Source of the DNA: Akkermansiaceae bacterium
GTDB taxonomy: Bacteria > Verrucomicrobiota > Verrucomicrobiia > Verrucomicrobiales > Akkermansiaceae
Length of the DNA stretch: 39,638 nucleotides
Assembly: GCA_029253285.1 (NCBI GenBank)
Contig: JAQWZU010000138.1
Coordinates: 1 to 39,638, forward strand
Direction of reading: 5' to 3'
Within the stretch, counting starts at the first letter, position 1. The number at the start of each line of letters is the position of its first letter. The notes below the pieces were generated by a model that saw only the letters and a program-made list of their open reading frames with translations, had not been told where the DNA came from and did no database searches. Shown here piece after piece: positions 25,977 to 33,898 of the stretch. The position numbers were made by a program, and so were the translations under genes.

Positions 25977-27017
25977 GTGGAAACTTCTCTTTACGGTATA
26001 ACTTCGGAGGGGCATCCCGTTGAGGTTTTCACCCTTCGAAATGCCAACGGGCTCAAAGCAGAAGTGATCGAATACGGCGCGATTTTGGCCTCGATGAAAG
26101 TGCCTGATCGTGACGGGATCGTTTCGGAGATCACCTTGAACCATCAGACCTTGGGCGATTGGGAGGGCGATGAGTCATTTCTCGGCGCCACCGTGGGACG
26201 GTTTGGAAATCGTATTGCGCGCGGGAAATTTACTCTGGATAGTAGAGAATACTCTCTGGCTACCAACAACGAACCGGGCGGCATTCCATGTCATTTGCAT
26301 GGCGGGGAGAAGGGGTTCAATCAAGCGCTTTGGAAAGGGGAGGCTGTCAGCCGAAAAGGAGCGGAGGGAGTGCGTTTGACCTATCGTTCCGTCGATGGCG
26401 AGGAAGGCTATCCGGGGAATCTCGATGTTATGGTGAGCTATTGGTTGTCCGAGGAGAACGAGCTCACTTTTCATGTCGAAGCCAGCACTGATGCGCCCAC
26501 TCCGGTAAATATCGTGAACCATACTTATTGGAACCTCGGCGGCGATTTCACGAAAACGATTCTCGATCACGAATTGCAAGTTCACGCCGATCATTATTTG
26601 GCAACCGATACCGGATTGATTCCCACGGGAGAGCGTGCCGTGGTGAAAGGAACTCCGATGGATTTCACCGAGCTGTCCTTCGTCGGTGAGCGGATTGAGG
26701 GTGATTTCGAGGCCTTGAAATCCGCCGGGGGTTACGACCATTGTTGGATTCTCCGCGAAGGAGAGGGTGTCCGTCCGGCAGCCAAGCTGCACGACCCCAA
26801 ATCGGGCCGATCCATGGAGGTCTTCACTGATCAGCCGGGAGTGCAATTCTATGCCGGGAACTTTCTCTGCGATAATCCTTTCGGAAAGCGCACCGGCTTG
26901 TGCTTGGAAGCGGAAGGGTTTCCCGACGCGCCGAATCAGGCGGATTTTCCGAATTCAATTCTTCGACCGGGGGAGGTTTACGAACACACCTTGGTGTTTC
27001 GTTTTTTGGTTGATTAG
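25977..27017 (+). CDS. galM: Aldose 1-epimerase (mutarotase)
   Basis: The 346-residue enzyme interconverts alpha- and beta-anomers of aldoses such as galactose and glucose. Family motifs are in order: GRFGNRIA (74-81), LHGGEKGFN (107-115, substrate His), NHTYWNLGG (181-189, catalytic His region) and FYAGNFL near 290. A conserved Glu in CLEAEGFPD (about 317) would be the catalytic base. The GTG start at 25977 overlaps an A-rich AAAAGG; no ATG suits the family start. It follows the OmpA gene by 20 nt with no terminator between, so co-transcription is possible. No signal peptide is present, so it is cytoplasmic. No other galactose gene is nearby. Confidence 0.93.
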   Translation: METSLYGITSEGHPVEVFTLRNANGLKAEVIEYGAILASMKVPDRDGIVSEITLNHQTLGDWEGDESFLGATVGRFGNRIARGKFTLDSREYSLATNNEPGGIPCHLHGGEKGFNQALWKGEAVSRKGAEGVRLTYRSVDGEEGYPGNLDVMVSYWLSEENELTFHVEASTDAPTPVNIVNHTYWNLGGDFTKTILDHELQVHADHYLATDTGLIPTGERAVVKGTPMDFTELSFVGERIEGDFEALKSAGGYDHCWILREGEGVRPAAKLHDPKSGRSMEVFTDQPGVQFYAGNFLCDNPFGKRTGLCLEAEGFPDAPNQADFPNSILRPGEVYEHTLVFRFLVD

Positions 27018-27136
27018 GAGAGGTGTTCATTGCGAAGAGCTCTTAAGGTGGTTTTGCCCTAATCTTTGCGGATCGTGTTCTCCGGACTTGCCAAGATCGG
27101 TTTGCTATCAAAGACTCCGCCCAGCCCGGAAGAAAA

Positions 27137-27219
27137 GCCGCCGTGGCGGAATTGGTAGACGCTGTGGATTTAAAATCCATTGATCCTAGATCGTGCGGGT
27201 TCGATCCCCGCCGGCGGTA
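27137..27219 (+). tRNA. tRNA-Leu(UAA)
   Basis: The 83-nt cloverleaf has acceptor arms GCCGCCG and CGGCGGT with discriminator A and no encoded CCA. The D-arm is GGCGGAATTGGTAGACGC. The anticodon stem GTGGA/TCCAT encloses loop TTTAAAA, with anticodon TAA. A long variable arm typical of leucine tRNAs and a T-arm GCGGGTTCGATCCCCGC follow. A T6 run begins right after and may terminate transcription. It is not a selenocysteine tRNA. Confidence 0.95.
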
Positions 27220-27262
27220 TTTTTTGTAAGCTTGAGAAGCCTCGTTGACGAATCAGCTCTGA

Positions 27263-27784
27263 CTATCGGCTCAGTTCGGCAATTTTTTCGAGAAGTTCTT
27301 GGGCTTGGTTTGCGGCGTCAACTTTTGGGAAGTGGTGGACGAGCTTCCCATCGCGGAAGAGGAAGGTTTCCCGGCTAGGTTTGTTGTCGGGGTGGGCGAC
27401 CTTGAAGGCTTCGCAAATTTTCCCATCGATATCCGCAAGGAGGGGGAAGGTGAGACGGAATTTGTCAGAGAAGGCCTTTTGGTCTGCCACGGTGTCCATG
27501 GAGACTCCGATGACCTGGATCTTTTTTTCGGCGAAAGTGGGCGCTGCAGCCTGCAGCGATTTGACTTGTTTGGCTCACCAGAATGTATCCGCGACCGGAT
27601 AGAAGAAGATGGCGGCCCAGGGCCCGCTGAGGGCGTATTTGAGATCGACCAGTTGTCCGGTTTGGGCGGCGGCAGTGAGTTTGGGAGTCACCCAGCCTGC
27701 GGGGCGGGATTCGACTTCTACGCGGGTGGCGCAGCTTGAGAAAAAAATGGCAAGCAAGCCGAGAATCTTCGTTATTTTCATCAT
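27263..27784 (-). CDS. Lipoprotein peroxiredoxin with in-frame TGA, probable selenoprotein
   Basis: Read through one TGA (27577-27575), this frame gives 173 residues from ATG 27784 (27781 is a tandem alternative). The N-terminus has a lipobox ending FFSSC (Cys18). The AhpC/BCP-type peroxiredoxin fold follows: WAAIFFYPVADTFW, then the TGA as residue 70, then AKQVKSLQAAAP, IQVIGVSMDT, FPLLADIDGK and SRETFLFRDGKLV. TGA takes the place of the peroxidatic Cys of the TxxC motif (Thr67-Phe-Trp-Sec70). Frame and homology are intact on both sides, and a SECIS-type hairpin follows. The only other Cys is in GKICEAF. A standard annotation would see two broken pieces. The alternative is a nonsense mutation (TGC or TGT to TGA) in a Cys enzyme. 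Role if functional: reduction of peroxides at the membrane. Confidence 0.75.
27542..27558 (-). promoter_or_regulatory. Candidate bacterial SECIS element
   Basis: On the minus strand, CGCTGCA (27558-27552), loop GGC (27551-27549) and TGCAGCG (27548-27542) form a perfect 7-bp stem. It begins 16 nt after the TGA, so the apical loop is 23 nt away and opens with G. A 4-bp lower stem (AAGT 27567-27564 with ACTT 27538-27535) can extend it across a small internal loop. These values lie inside the bacterial SECIS model as I recall it (upper stem 4-16 bp, 3-14 nt loop with an early G, 16-37 nt from UGA). Confidence 0.65.
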
Positions 27785-27799
27785 TAAGAAAACTGGATG

Positions 27800-28028
27800 C
27801 CGGCTCCACGAGACGCAATGAAAATTTAGATGCGTTCCCGAGTCGTAGGTGACAGCGACATGCTGCGAGGTGTTGAGGGGGACCGTTGTTGCCGGCCCAA
27901 GAAATCCAAACACCGGAGGCATTATTAAAAACGATTTGGAAGTTGCCTGAGGCTTCCAAGGCGTCGTTGTCGAGTTGGCAGGGGGCTAAGCTCCAAAATT
28001 TCATTGATTGGAGGTAGAGAGGGGGCAT
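27800..28028 (-). pseudogene. Possible remnant of a LamG-domain protein
   Basis: Two different minus-strand frames carry pieces that together read like a LamG domain: SGNFQIVFNNASGVWISW (frame 1, about 27955-27890) and then VPLNTSQHVAVTYDSG (frame 2, about 27880-27830), where family members have WHHVAVTYD. The frame change and lack of a full domain indicate decay. It lies directly upstream of the peroxiredoxin gene and must contain or overlap its promoter. Confidence 0.3.
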
Positions 28029-28037
28029 GGTGGGGAA

Positions 28038-28970
28038 ATGAAAAGGGTGCTGTTGATTCTATTGAGTGTTTCTCTGTGGTCTTTTGCCGAAGTGCGGACG
28101 TGGACGACCGGGGAAGGTGGTAAGACGATTCAGGCGGAATTTGTGAAGTCTTCAGACGGGAAGGTGACGATCCGGAGGTCGAAAGACCGAAAGGTGTTCA
28201 CCATTCAATTGGCGATATTGTCCGAAGCCGACCAGGAATGGGTGAAAGCGAAGCTGGTTGAAATGGAGGAGGCCGAGGCTGCGAAGAATGGCAAGGTGGC
28301 GACGGATGAATTTGCCAAGTTGTTGACGGGTGACTGGGAGCGCACGGAGGGACATGGCCTGAAGTATCGCATTTTCGGTGAGCGGAAGATGAAGAAATCG
28401 AAGGACGTCGGCTATCCCCTCGTGGTGTGGTTACATGGTCGTGGTGGAGACGTCATGACACCGGATGCGCCCGGGCAGGCGCGAACCTTTGCAAGTGGTG
28501 ATAATTTCAGGAAGCGGCCTTGCTTTATCATCTCGCCGCAGAATCCGGATCAGTTGGGTTGGAATGGTGCGAAGGCCGATGGCGTGGTGGAGATTGTGAA
28601 GGAGCTATTGAAGAGTCTTCCGATTGATGAAAAACGGGTTTACCTTGCGGGATACTCGATGGGTGGTTACGGGACCTTTCATATCCTGGCGCAGGAGCCG
28701 AAGTTGTTTGCGGCGGGTGTGCCCATCGCGGGGGGAGGGAATCCGGGATCGGCTTCAAGTATGAAGAAAGTGCCGATCTGGGTTTTCCACGGCGCGAAAG
28801 ATGCCATCGTGAGGGTGAGCCAAAGCCAGGGGATGGTAGAGGCGCTGAAGAAGGCGCGTGCCGAGGTGAAATACACCGAATACCCCGACGGAAACCATGG
28901 GATTGTTGGAGAGGTTCTCCGCACTACCGAGCTGCACGAATGGTTGTTTGAGCAGGCAAAAGGCAAGTAG
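28038..28970 (+). CDS. Secreted alpha/beta hydrolase with N-terminal SHD1-like domain
   Basis: ATG 28038 (preceded by GGGGA) gives 310 residues with a signal peptide (MKRVLLILLSVSLWSFA). Residues 19-70 resemble the SLA1 homology domain 1 that PVC bacteria often fuse to secreted enzymes (RTWTTGEGGKTIQAEFV, ending LSEADQEWV). The rest is an esterase-type hydrolase: HGRGG oxyanion loop (133-137), nucleophile Ser207 in GYSMGG, Asp255 in GAKDAIV and His287 in GNHGIV. The closest functional group is the dienelactone-hydrolase/carboxylesterase class with a PHB-depolymerase-like GYSMGG. The substrate is unknown. It is a single gene, followed 52 nt later by the second sigma factor. Confidence 0.82.
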   Translation: MKRVLLILLSVSLWSFAEVRTWTTGEGGKTIQAEFVKSSDGKVTIRRSKDRKVFTIQLAILSEADQEWVKAKLVEMEEAEAAKNGKVATDEFAKLLTGDWERTEGHGLKYRIFGERKMKKSKDVGYPLVVWLHGRGGDVMTPDAPGQARTFASGDNFRKRPCFIISPQNPDQLGWNGAKADGVVEIVKELLKSLPIDEKRVYLAGYSMGGYGTFHILAQEPKLFAAGVPIAGGGNPGSASSMKKVPIWVFHGAKDAIVRVSQSQGMVEALKKARAEVKYTEYPDGNHGIVGEVLRTTELHEWLFEQAKGK

Positions 28971-29022
28971 CGAAGTTGGAGCGTTAGATTTTTGAGGAGC
29001 GGCAGTAGTAGGGCGGAAAGCC

Positions 29023-29577
29023 ATGTCCCAATCTGAAACAGAATCCGCCGAGGAAGACCTCCGATACGAGGCCTATATCCAACGGTTCACCCATTGTGAG
29101 CCGGACTTGCGGCGTTTTATTCGTTCCTTGCTGCCGACGTGGTCAGATGCGGACGAGGTCATGCAGCAGACCGCTATCGTGGCTTGGCGGAAGTTCGAGC
29201 AGTATGATCTCGAGACGAATTTCATCAAGTGGGCCTGCGTGATAGCACGGTTTGAAGCGCTGGCCTATCGGCGGAAAATGGCGCGGGACCGGCTGGTGTT
29301 TAGAGAGGATGTTTTTGATTTGATGGCGGATGAAGGTGAGGAGGAAATCGAGACCCGTCGGGAGGAGCATTCCGCATTAGAGGAATGTTTGGCGGCGATG
29401 CCGGACAAGCAGCGGCAGTTTATTACCCTGGCTTACACGCCGGGAATCAAGGTGAAGGAGATGGCTGAGGAGGCTGGGAGTAGTGCGGCGGCATTTTATA
29501 TGCGGCTCAAGAGGCTGCGTCATCAGTTGATGGGATGCGTGGAAGGAAAAATCTCAGAGGCAAATCAGATCTCATGA
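29023..29577 (+). CDS. ECF-type RNA polymerase sigma factor (cassette 2)
   Basis: The 184-residue protein starts at ATG 29023. Region 2 is visible in DADEVMQQTAIVAWRKFEQY and FIKWACVIARFEALAYRRK, and region 4 in CLAAMPDKQRQFITLAYTPG and SAAAFYMRLKRLRHQL. It belongs to the PVC-type ECF group that is typically followed by a FecR/LamG gene. Its TGA overlaps the next ATG (ATGA), so partner and sigma factor would be made together. It differs clearly in sequence from the sigma factor at 6088, so the two probably recognise different promoters. Confidence 0.88.
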   Translation: MSQSETESAEEDLRYEAYIQRFTHCEPDLRRFIRSLLPTWSDADEVMQQTAIVAWRKFEQYDLETNFIKWACVIARFEALAYRRKMARDRLVFREDVFDLMADEGEEEIETRREEHSALEECLAAMPDKQRQFITLAYTPGIKVKEMAEEAGSSAAAFYMRLKRLRHQLMGCVEGKISEANQIS

Positions 29578-31217
29578 AGCAGGATCAATTTTCCCAACTC
29601 TCGTCGGAGGAGCAGGAATGGCTCGAGTCCTATCTCAATGGTGAGTTGAGCCCAGAGGACTTCGAGGCGATGCAGGATAAGATGGTCGAGAGTGCGGAAT
29701 ACCGAAAGATCACGCGGCGTTATCTTTCTGTCGATCACTCGCTCGAGATGTTGGAAGGCGAGAGCCCGTTGGAGGTGGTGCCAGAAGAGAAAGTGGAGAC
29801 GGAATTTCCATCGCCGGTTCGATTGGCCGTGGCTGCGGCCGTTGCCTTTTTCTTTGGTGTTCTGGTGATGTCATGGAGGGACGACGATCAGCCGGAAGGA
29901 GCTGCTGAAGTGGAATCGCAAGAGGCGGTTTTACCATCGGCGGAGGGCTTTGCGGTGGTGAGCGGATTGTTCGGGGCAGAATGGAGTGAGGATTCTTCCG
30001 GCTATGTGGAAGGCGACACTCTGGGCCCGGAGGTTTTTCGCCTCGCGTCTGGCACGGCTGAAATCAAATTTTTCTCCGGAGCCAACATGACGGTGGAGGG
30101 GCCGGCGGAGATCTTGTTGAAGTCAGCTTGGGAAGCGGAGTGTCGTGATGGTTTGGTGCGGATGCAGGTGCCTCCGGCAGCGCGTGGATTTAAGCTTCAG
30201 GCCCCGTCGACAGAGATCATTGATTTGGGAACGGAGTTTGGTCTCTCGGTGAGAGATGGGAAGGGTCAGGTCGAGGTCTTTGACGGGGAGATTTCCATTC
30301 GTCATCAGGACGAAGAGAAGCAGTTGTTAGAAAAAGGGGCGGTCTTTTTACTGCCGGAAGATGGGTTGGCGATTGCGACGGAGAAAGGTGGAGTGTCCTA
30401 TCCCGATGCGACGAAGTTCAAAAAGATGGCGGAGGAGGAGCGTCGTAATTCGAGGGAAGCCTGGCAGGTGGAACGCGCGGAGTTGGTAAAAGACGATCGG
30501 CTATTGGCCTATTATTGCTTTGAGAATGTTGACGGGCTGAGCCTGATCCCGAATTTGGCGGAGCCACGGAATCCGGAAACGAACGGAGCGATTATTCTTG
30601 CCGAGCCCGTGGCCGGGCGTTGGGCCGGAGTGCAGTCGGCGCTGGAATTTCGCCGTCCGGGATCGAGGGTGAGGGTGAACATTCCCGGAGAATTTGAAGC
30701 CTTCACCTTTATGAGCTGGGTGCGCATCGACAGCCTCGATCGCCAGTATAATGCGCTTTTCCTTGGCGATGGCTATGAAAACGGGGAACCGCATTGGCAG
30801 ATTCGCGAAGACGGAAAGCTCATGCTCTCTGTGATGGTTGATGAAGATCGACCGAATCCGGAGTTCAAAGACAGGCGCTTTCACCGGCTGTATTATTCGC
30901 CGCCGATTTGGGACCTGTCCATGAGCGGGCAGTGGCTGCACCTCACGTCCGTGTATGATCCCGACCAGCGCCTGGTTTCTCACTTTGTTGACGGAGAGAT
31001 GGTCTCGAGGGAGGAGATCCCCGACGAATATTTGGTGAAAACCTTGCGGATTGGAAATGGTGAGATTGGAAACTGGGGTGAGCCGTTTCGAGAGGATCCG
31101 AGTTGGGCCATTCGGAATCTCAATGGGCGAATGGATGAGATTGCCATATACAAAGATGCCCTGAGTAAGAGTGAGATAGCAGAGATCTTTGCGAGGAGTC
31201 GGTCCGGTCGCCGGTAG
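29574..31217 (+). CDS. FecR/LamG membrane protein, putative anti-sigma partner (cassette 2)
   Basis: ATG 29574 overlaps the sigma stop codon and gives 547 residues; an upstream in-frame ATG at 29535 lies inside the sigma gene and is not used. An acidic helical N-terminus (1-80) is followed by one membrane segment (~85-105, AVAAAVAFFFGVLVMSW). A FecR-like domain (~125-265, EIIDLGTEFGLSV) and a LamG domain (~310-545: FTFMSWVRIDSL, GQWLHLTSVYD, NLNGRMDEIAIY) complete it. It is a probable membrane sensor that sequesters or activates the sigma factor, inferred from order and topology. Confidence 0.85.
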   Translation: MKQDQFSQLSSEEQEWLESYLNGELSPEDFEAMQDKMVESAEYRKITRRYLSVDHSLEMLEGESPLEVVPEEKVETEFPSPVRLAVAAAVAFFFGVLVMSWRDDDQPEGAAEVESQEAVLPSAEGFAVVSGLFGAEWSEDSSGYVEGDTLGPEVFRLASGTAEIKFFSGANMTVEGPAEILLKSAWEAECRDGLVRMQVPPAARGFKLQAPSTEIIDLGTEFGLSVRDGKGQVEVFDGEISIRHQDEEKQLLEKGAVFLLPEDGLAIATEKGGVSYPDATKFKKMAEEERRNSREAWQVERAELVKDDRLLAYYCFENVDGLSLIPNLAEPRNPETNGAIILAEPVAGRWAGVQSALEFRRPGSRVRVNIPGEFEAFTFMSWVRIDSLDRQYNALFLGDGYENGEPHWQIREDGKLMLSVMVDEDRPNPEFKDRRFHRLYYSPPIWDLSMSGQWLHLTSVYDPDQRLVSHFVDGEMVSREEIPDEYLVKTLRIGNGEIGNWGEPFREDPSWAIRNLNGRMDEIAIYKDALSKSEIAEIFARSRSGRR

Positions 31218-31375
31218 GACGGGTCTCCTGAAGATTTCACTTCTGGCCGGTTACACGAGCTCGAGGCGAGAAAATTTTAAATGAGAGGGGGACACATTGC
31301 TGATTCTGCGGATTTAATGATGGGGAAAAGGCCTCGCCCACATTTACCTCCTCGAATATAAAAAACACCGCAACA

Positions 31376-33691
31376 ATGAACTCTTCATTTTCAAATACCT
31401 TCTTCTTATTTCTTCTCTCGGTAGTGGCGATTTTCGCTTCGAATGCCACTGCCAAACTGGTTGCCTGGTATCCTCTGGACGAATCTCCGGCCGCGGCCCT
31501 ACCGGTGACGGAGAATGTCTCGGGAAACGATGCTTCTTTGATTGGCTACGATGCCGACCCTGCGTTCTCCTACGTCACTCGTGGTGTTTCTTCCGCGCGT
31601 CAAAATCTCGGACTGGCGTATCAGTTTGATAAAGACAACACCATTCCGGCCGGTGGTGGATTTGATCTGGGAGCCGTGGCAGCCGTGCAGCCGACGGATC
31701 AATTTACCATTGCCTTCTTTTTTCAACCCCAGACCTTCGATCCCTTTGATCGGTTTTTTGAAACCCTGGTGGGAAACAACAATGCCCAGCAGGGAATTCG
31801 TATCGACACTGGTGCTGCGGGAAACCGGGTGCGGGCCCTGGTGCGTTCGGCAGCCGCAGGCAATACCAACTTTACGCACCCGACTGTCCTGAAGAATGAC
31901 GGGACCTGGTACTTCTTTGCCTTTCGCTATGATAGCACGGGGCTGGATCCCTTCCGCCTCACCTTGATTGAAATGAATAGTGACCCGGTTGACGAGTCGG
32001 TCATTACCTCGGCAACTTCCGCCGCTCCCACTCTCAATACCGGCGCGATGTCTTTTCCTCATGAGGGAAGTAGTTTGGTGGGAGTGGAGCTTCCCGGTGG
32101 CAATAACCCCAACAACTTCGGCGGCGTTATCGACGAGTTTGCGATTTTCGACAACTCCGACGGCAATGGTGTGCTTTCGGATGCGCAGCTTCTCGGCGTC
32201 TTCAATTTCGGACCTTCGGGGGTGGAGTTAATTTCTTCGTTTACGACCGATGTGGCGTCTGCTTCTCCAGAAACTCCCGCGACCATGTCCTGGGTCGTTG
32301 ATGATTCTTTGGATTCGTTGGTGCTGGATGACGGAAACGGTGGAACGGTCGACCTTTTGCCCCTCACGACTGCGGGAGAAGGGTCGACGGCAGTCACTCC
32401 GGCCGAGTCGACGACCTACACGGTGCGCGCGGTCAAGGGAGACGCGGCCAATGTTTCCACGATTAGAATTCTTGCCGGAGCGGCTCCGGAGATCGCGAGC
32501 TTTTCATCATCAGATGGTTTAATTTCCTCTGGATCACCGGTCGATCTTACCTGGTCGGTGGCCGGAGCCGATTCGCTGAGCCTCGATCCCGGTGGCGTTG
32601 ACCTTACCGGTACCACGACCATCAATCTGACTCCGGTGGCAACGACGAATTATGTCCTCAGGGCGACCAATGGTTTTGGGACTTCGACAGCAGTGGTGTC
32701 GGTCGAGGTGATTGACGGTCCGGTGCCGGTGCATCGCTACGTCTCTTCAATCTTGGGCGAGGTTAATGAAAGCATTTGGAATGATTTGGTGGGGGATCGG
32801 GATTGGGGTTTTACTGGAGGATTACTCGGTGATCCGCTGAACCCGCCGAGTGCCAATACCAACATTATGGCCCCGTATACCACTGTCCTTACCGATGGAT
32901 CAAACGGAGCAAGTGCGGGGACCTTCCAATACAACCAATTTTCGGCAGAAATTTGGTTCCGTCCGGGAGAGCTGACCGCTGATCACCAGGTGCTTTTTGA
33001 AACAGGGGGTGGACAGAATGGGCTCGGTGCCTTGATTACGGACACGAATGTTCGATTGATTGGAAGCACCCTGAATGTGCGAAATCTCGACGTGACCATT
33101 TCCACGGGTGGTCTGAATTTGTCGGACTTCATTCAGGTGGTGATTACCAACGATGCGGATGCCGATCTGTTCACAGCATCCTTGCGCGACACCCTCGGGA
33201 ATGTTCGTTCGGTGAGCGAGGCTGCGGATGTTACCGTTGGAGGAAATGGTGCGGGCCTCTTTACCTGGGCCTCGGTCAATCTGGGGGTTTCTCCAAACGA
33301 TCTCGGTGGGCGGACCGAACTACCGGACGCCTCGCCGGCGGGCTTGACCGGATTTTCCGGTGAGATTGGCATCGTGAATATTTACGACCAGATCCTCGAC
33401 GATACAGCGATCGGCGAAGCCTTTGATCGGGTAGCGACAATTGGGCAGGCTCCGGATGGATTGGCGGTGACCGCGATTTCGTTTGATGATGATACGAACC
33501 AGCTCACTCTCACCTGGAACTCGATCAACGGGCAATCATACCTCGTCGAGTTTTCGTCGTCGCTGGAAGATGAGACGTGGTTTGAGCTGGATGACCCGAT
33601 TGTCGCTGTTAGCGATGAGACAACTCAAGTCTTCGGACTCCCACCGAACCTCAGCAAATTGTTTTTCCGGGTTGTTGTTGCTACGCCGTAG
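31376..33691 (+). CDS. Surface protein with two LamG and two Ig-like domains
   Basis: The 771-residue secreted protein has a signal peptide (cleavage near SNATA, ~26). It carries a LamG domain at about 27-285 (LVAWYPLDES, FTIAFFFQPQ, GGVIDEFAIFDN), two Ig-like domains at about 286-455 ending TTYTVRAVKG and TTNYVLRATNGFG, a second LamG at about 460-690 (FSAEIWFRPGEL, GFSGEIGIVNIYD), and a short C-terminal beta module (LTLTWNSINGQSYLVEFSSS). It probably binds or displays glycans at the surface. It lies 158 nt after the FecR/LamG gene and is a candidate target of cassette 2. No catalytic motif and no PEP-CTERM anchor are seen. Confidence 0.8.
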   Translation: MNSSFSNTFFLFLLSVVAIFASNATAKLVAWYPLDESPAAALPVTENVSGNDASLIGYDADPAFSYVTRGVSSARQNLGLAYQFDKDNTIPAGGGFDLGAVAAVQPTDQFTIAFFFQPQTFDPFDRFFETLVGNNNAQQGIRIDTGAAGNRVRALVRSAAAGNTNFTHPTVLKNDGTWYFFAFRYDSTGLDPFRLTLIEMNSDPVDESVITSATSAAPTLNTGAMSFPHEGSSLVGVELPGGNNPNNFGGVIDEFAIFDNSDGNGVLSDAQLLGVFNFGPSGVELISSFTTDVASASPETPATMSWVVDDSLDSLVLDDGNGGTVDLLPLTTAGEGSTAVTPAESTTYTVRAVKGDAANVSTIRILAGAAPEIASFSSSDGLISSGSPVDLTWSVAGADSLSLDPGGVDLTGTTTINLTPVATTNYVLRATNGFGTSTAVVSVEVIDGPVPVHRYVSSILGEVNESIWNDLVGDRDWGFTGGLLGDPLNPPSANTNIMAPYTTVLTDGSNGASAGTFQYNQFSAEIWFRPGELTADHQVLFETGGGQNGLGALITDTNVRLIGSTLNVRNLDVTISTGGLNLSDFIQVVITNDADADLFTASLRDTLGNVRSVSEAADVTVGGNGAGLFTWASVNLGVSPNDLGGRTELPDASPAGLTGFSGEIGIVNIYDQILDDTAIGEAFDRVATIGQAPDGLAVTAISFDDDTNQLTLTWNSINGQSYLVEFSSSLEDETWFELDDPIVAVSDETTQVFGLPPNLSKLFFRVVVATP

Positions 33692-33713
33692 CACCTTTCG
33701 TCTTTAGGCTCAT

Positions 33714-33875
33714 ATTATTCCTACCACGCCATCACTTTCCAAGCTGACGGCGTTTGTTACCATCATTTCGACACCACTTTTCGCAGCTCCGCAGATCACG
33801 GAATTTGTCGCGATCAATGCGAACTCCCAGTTCCGACGACTAAGGGTGGGTGCAGATTTAGATTCCGGTATCTGA
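33714..33875 (+). pseudogene. Decayed 5' fragment of a secreted lamin-tail-type protein
   Basis: One plus-strand frame reads as a signal peptide followed by the usual start of a mature lamin-tail-domain protein: KLTAFVTIISTPLFAAPQIT, then EFVAINANS (33741-33830). No ATG, GTG or TTG precedes it, and the frame stops at 33873-33875 before any domain is formed. It is best read as the leftover of a deleted gene. It occupies most of the 210 nt between the LamG/Ig gene and the dipeptidase gene. Confidence 0.35.
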
Positions 33876-33898
33876 AATCGGAAATTAGAGTCCCTCCC

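Noticed and set aside
26175-26846. 223-codon antisense frame
   Set aside because: It is opposite the aldose 1-epimerase, whose family motifs are all in place.
27137-27219. Possible tRNA-Sec next to the selenoprotein candidate
   Set aside because: The anticodon is UAA and the 83-nt length and arm sizes are those of tRNA-Leu; a tRNA-Sec would need UCA and a longer acceptor/variable arm.
27575-27577. TGA reassigned to tryptophan (alternative genetic code)
   Set aside because: Many other genes here end in TGA and use TGG for Trp; the site aligns with Cys and not Trp.
27465-28028. 187-codon minus-strand frame overlapping the peroxiredoxin
   Set aside because: Its 3' half is an out-of-frame shadow of the peroxiredoxin; only the 5' part shows LamG-like traces.
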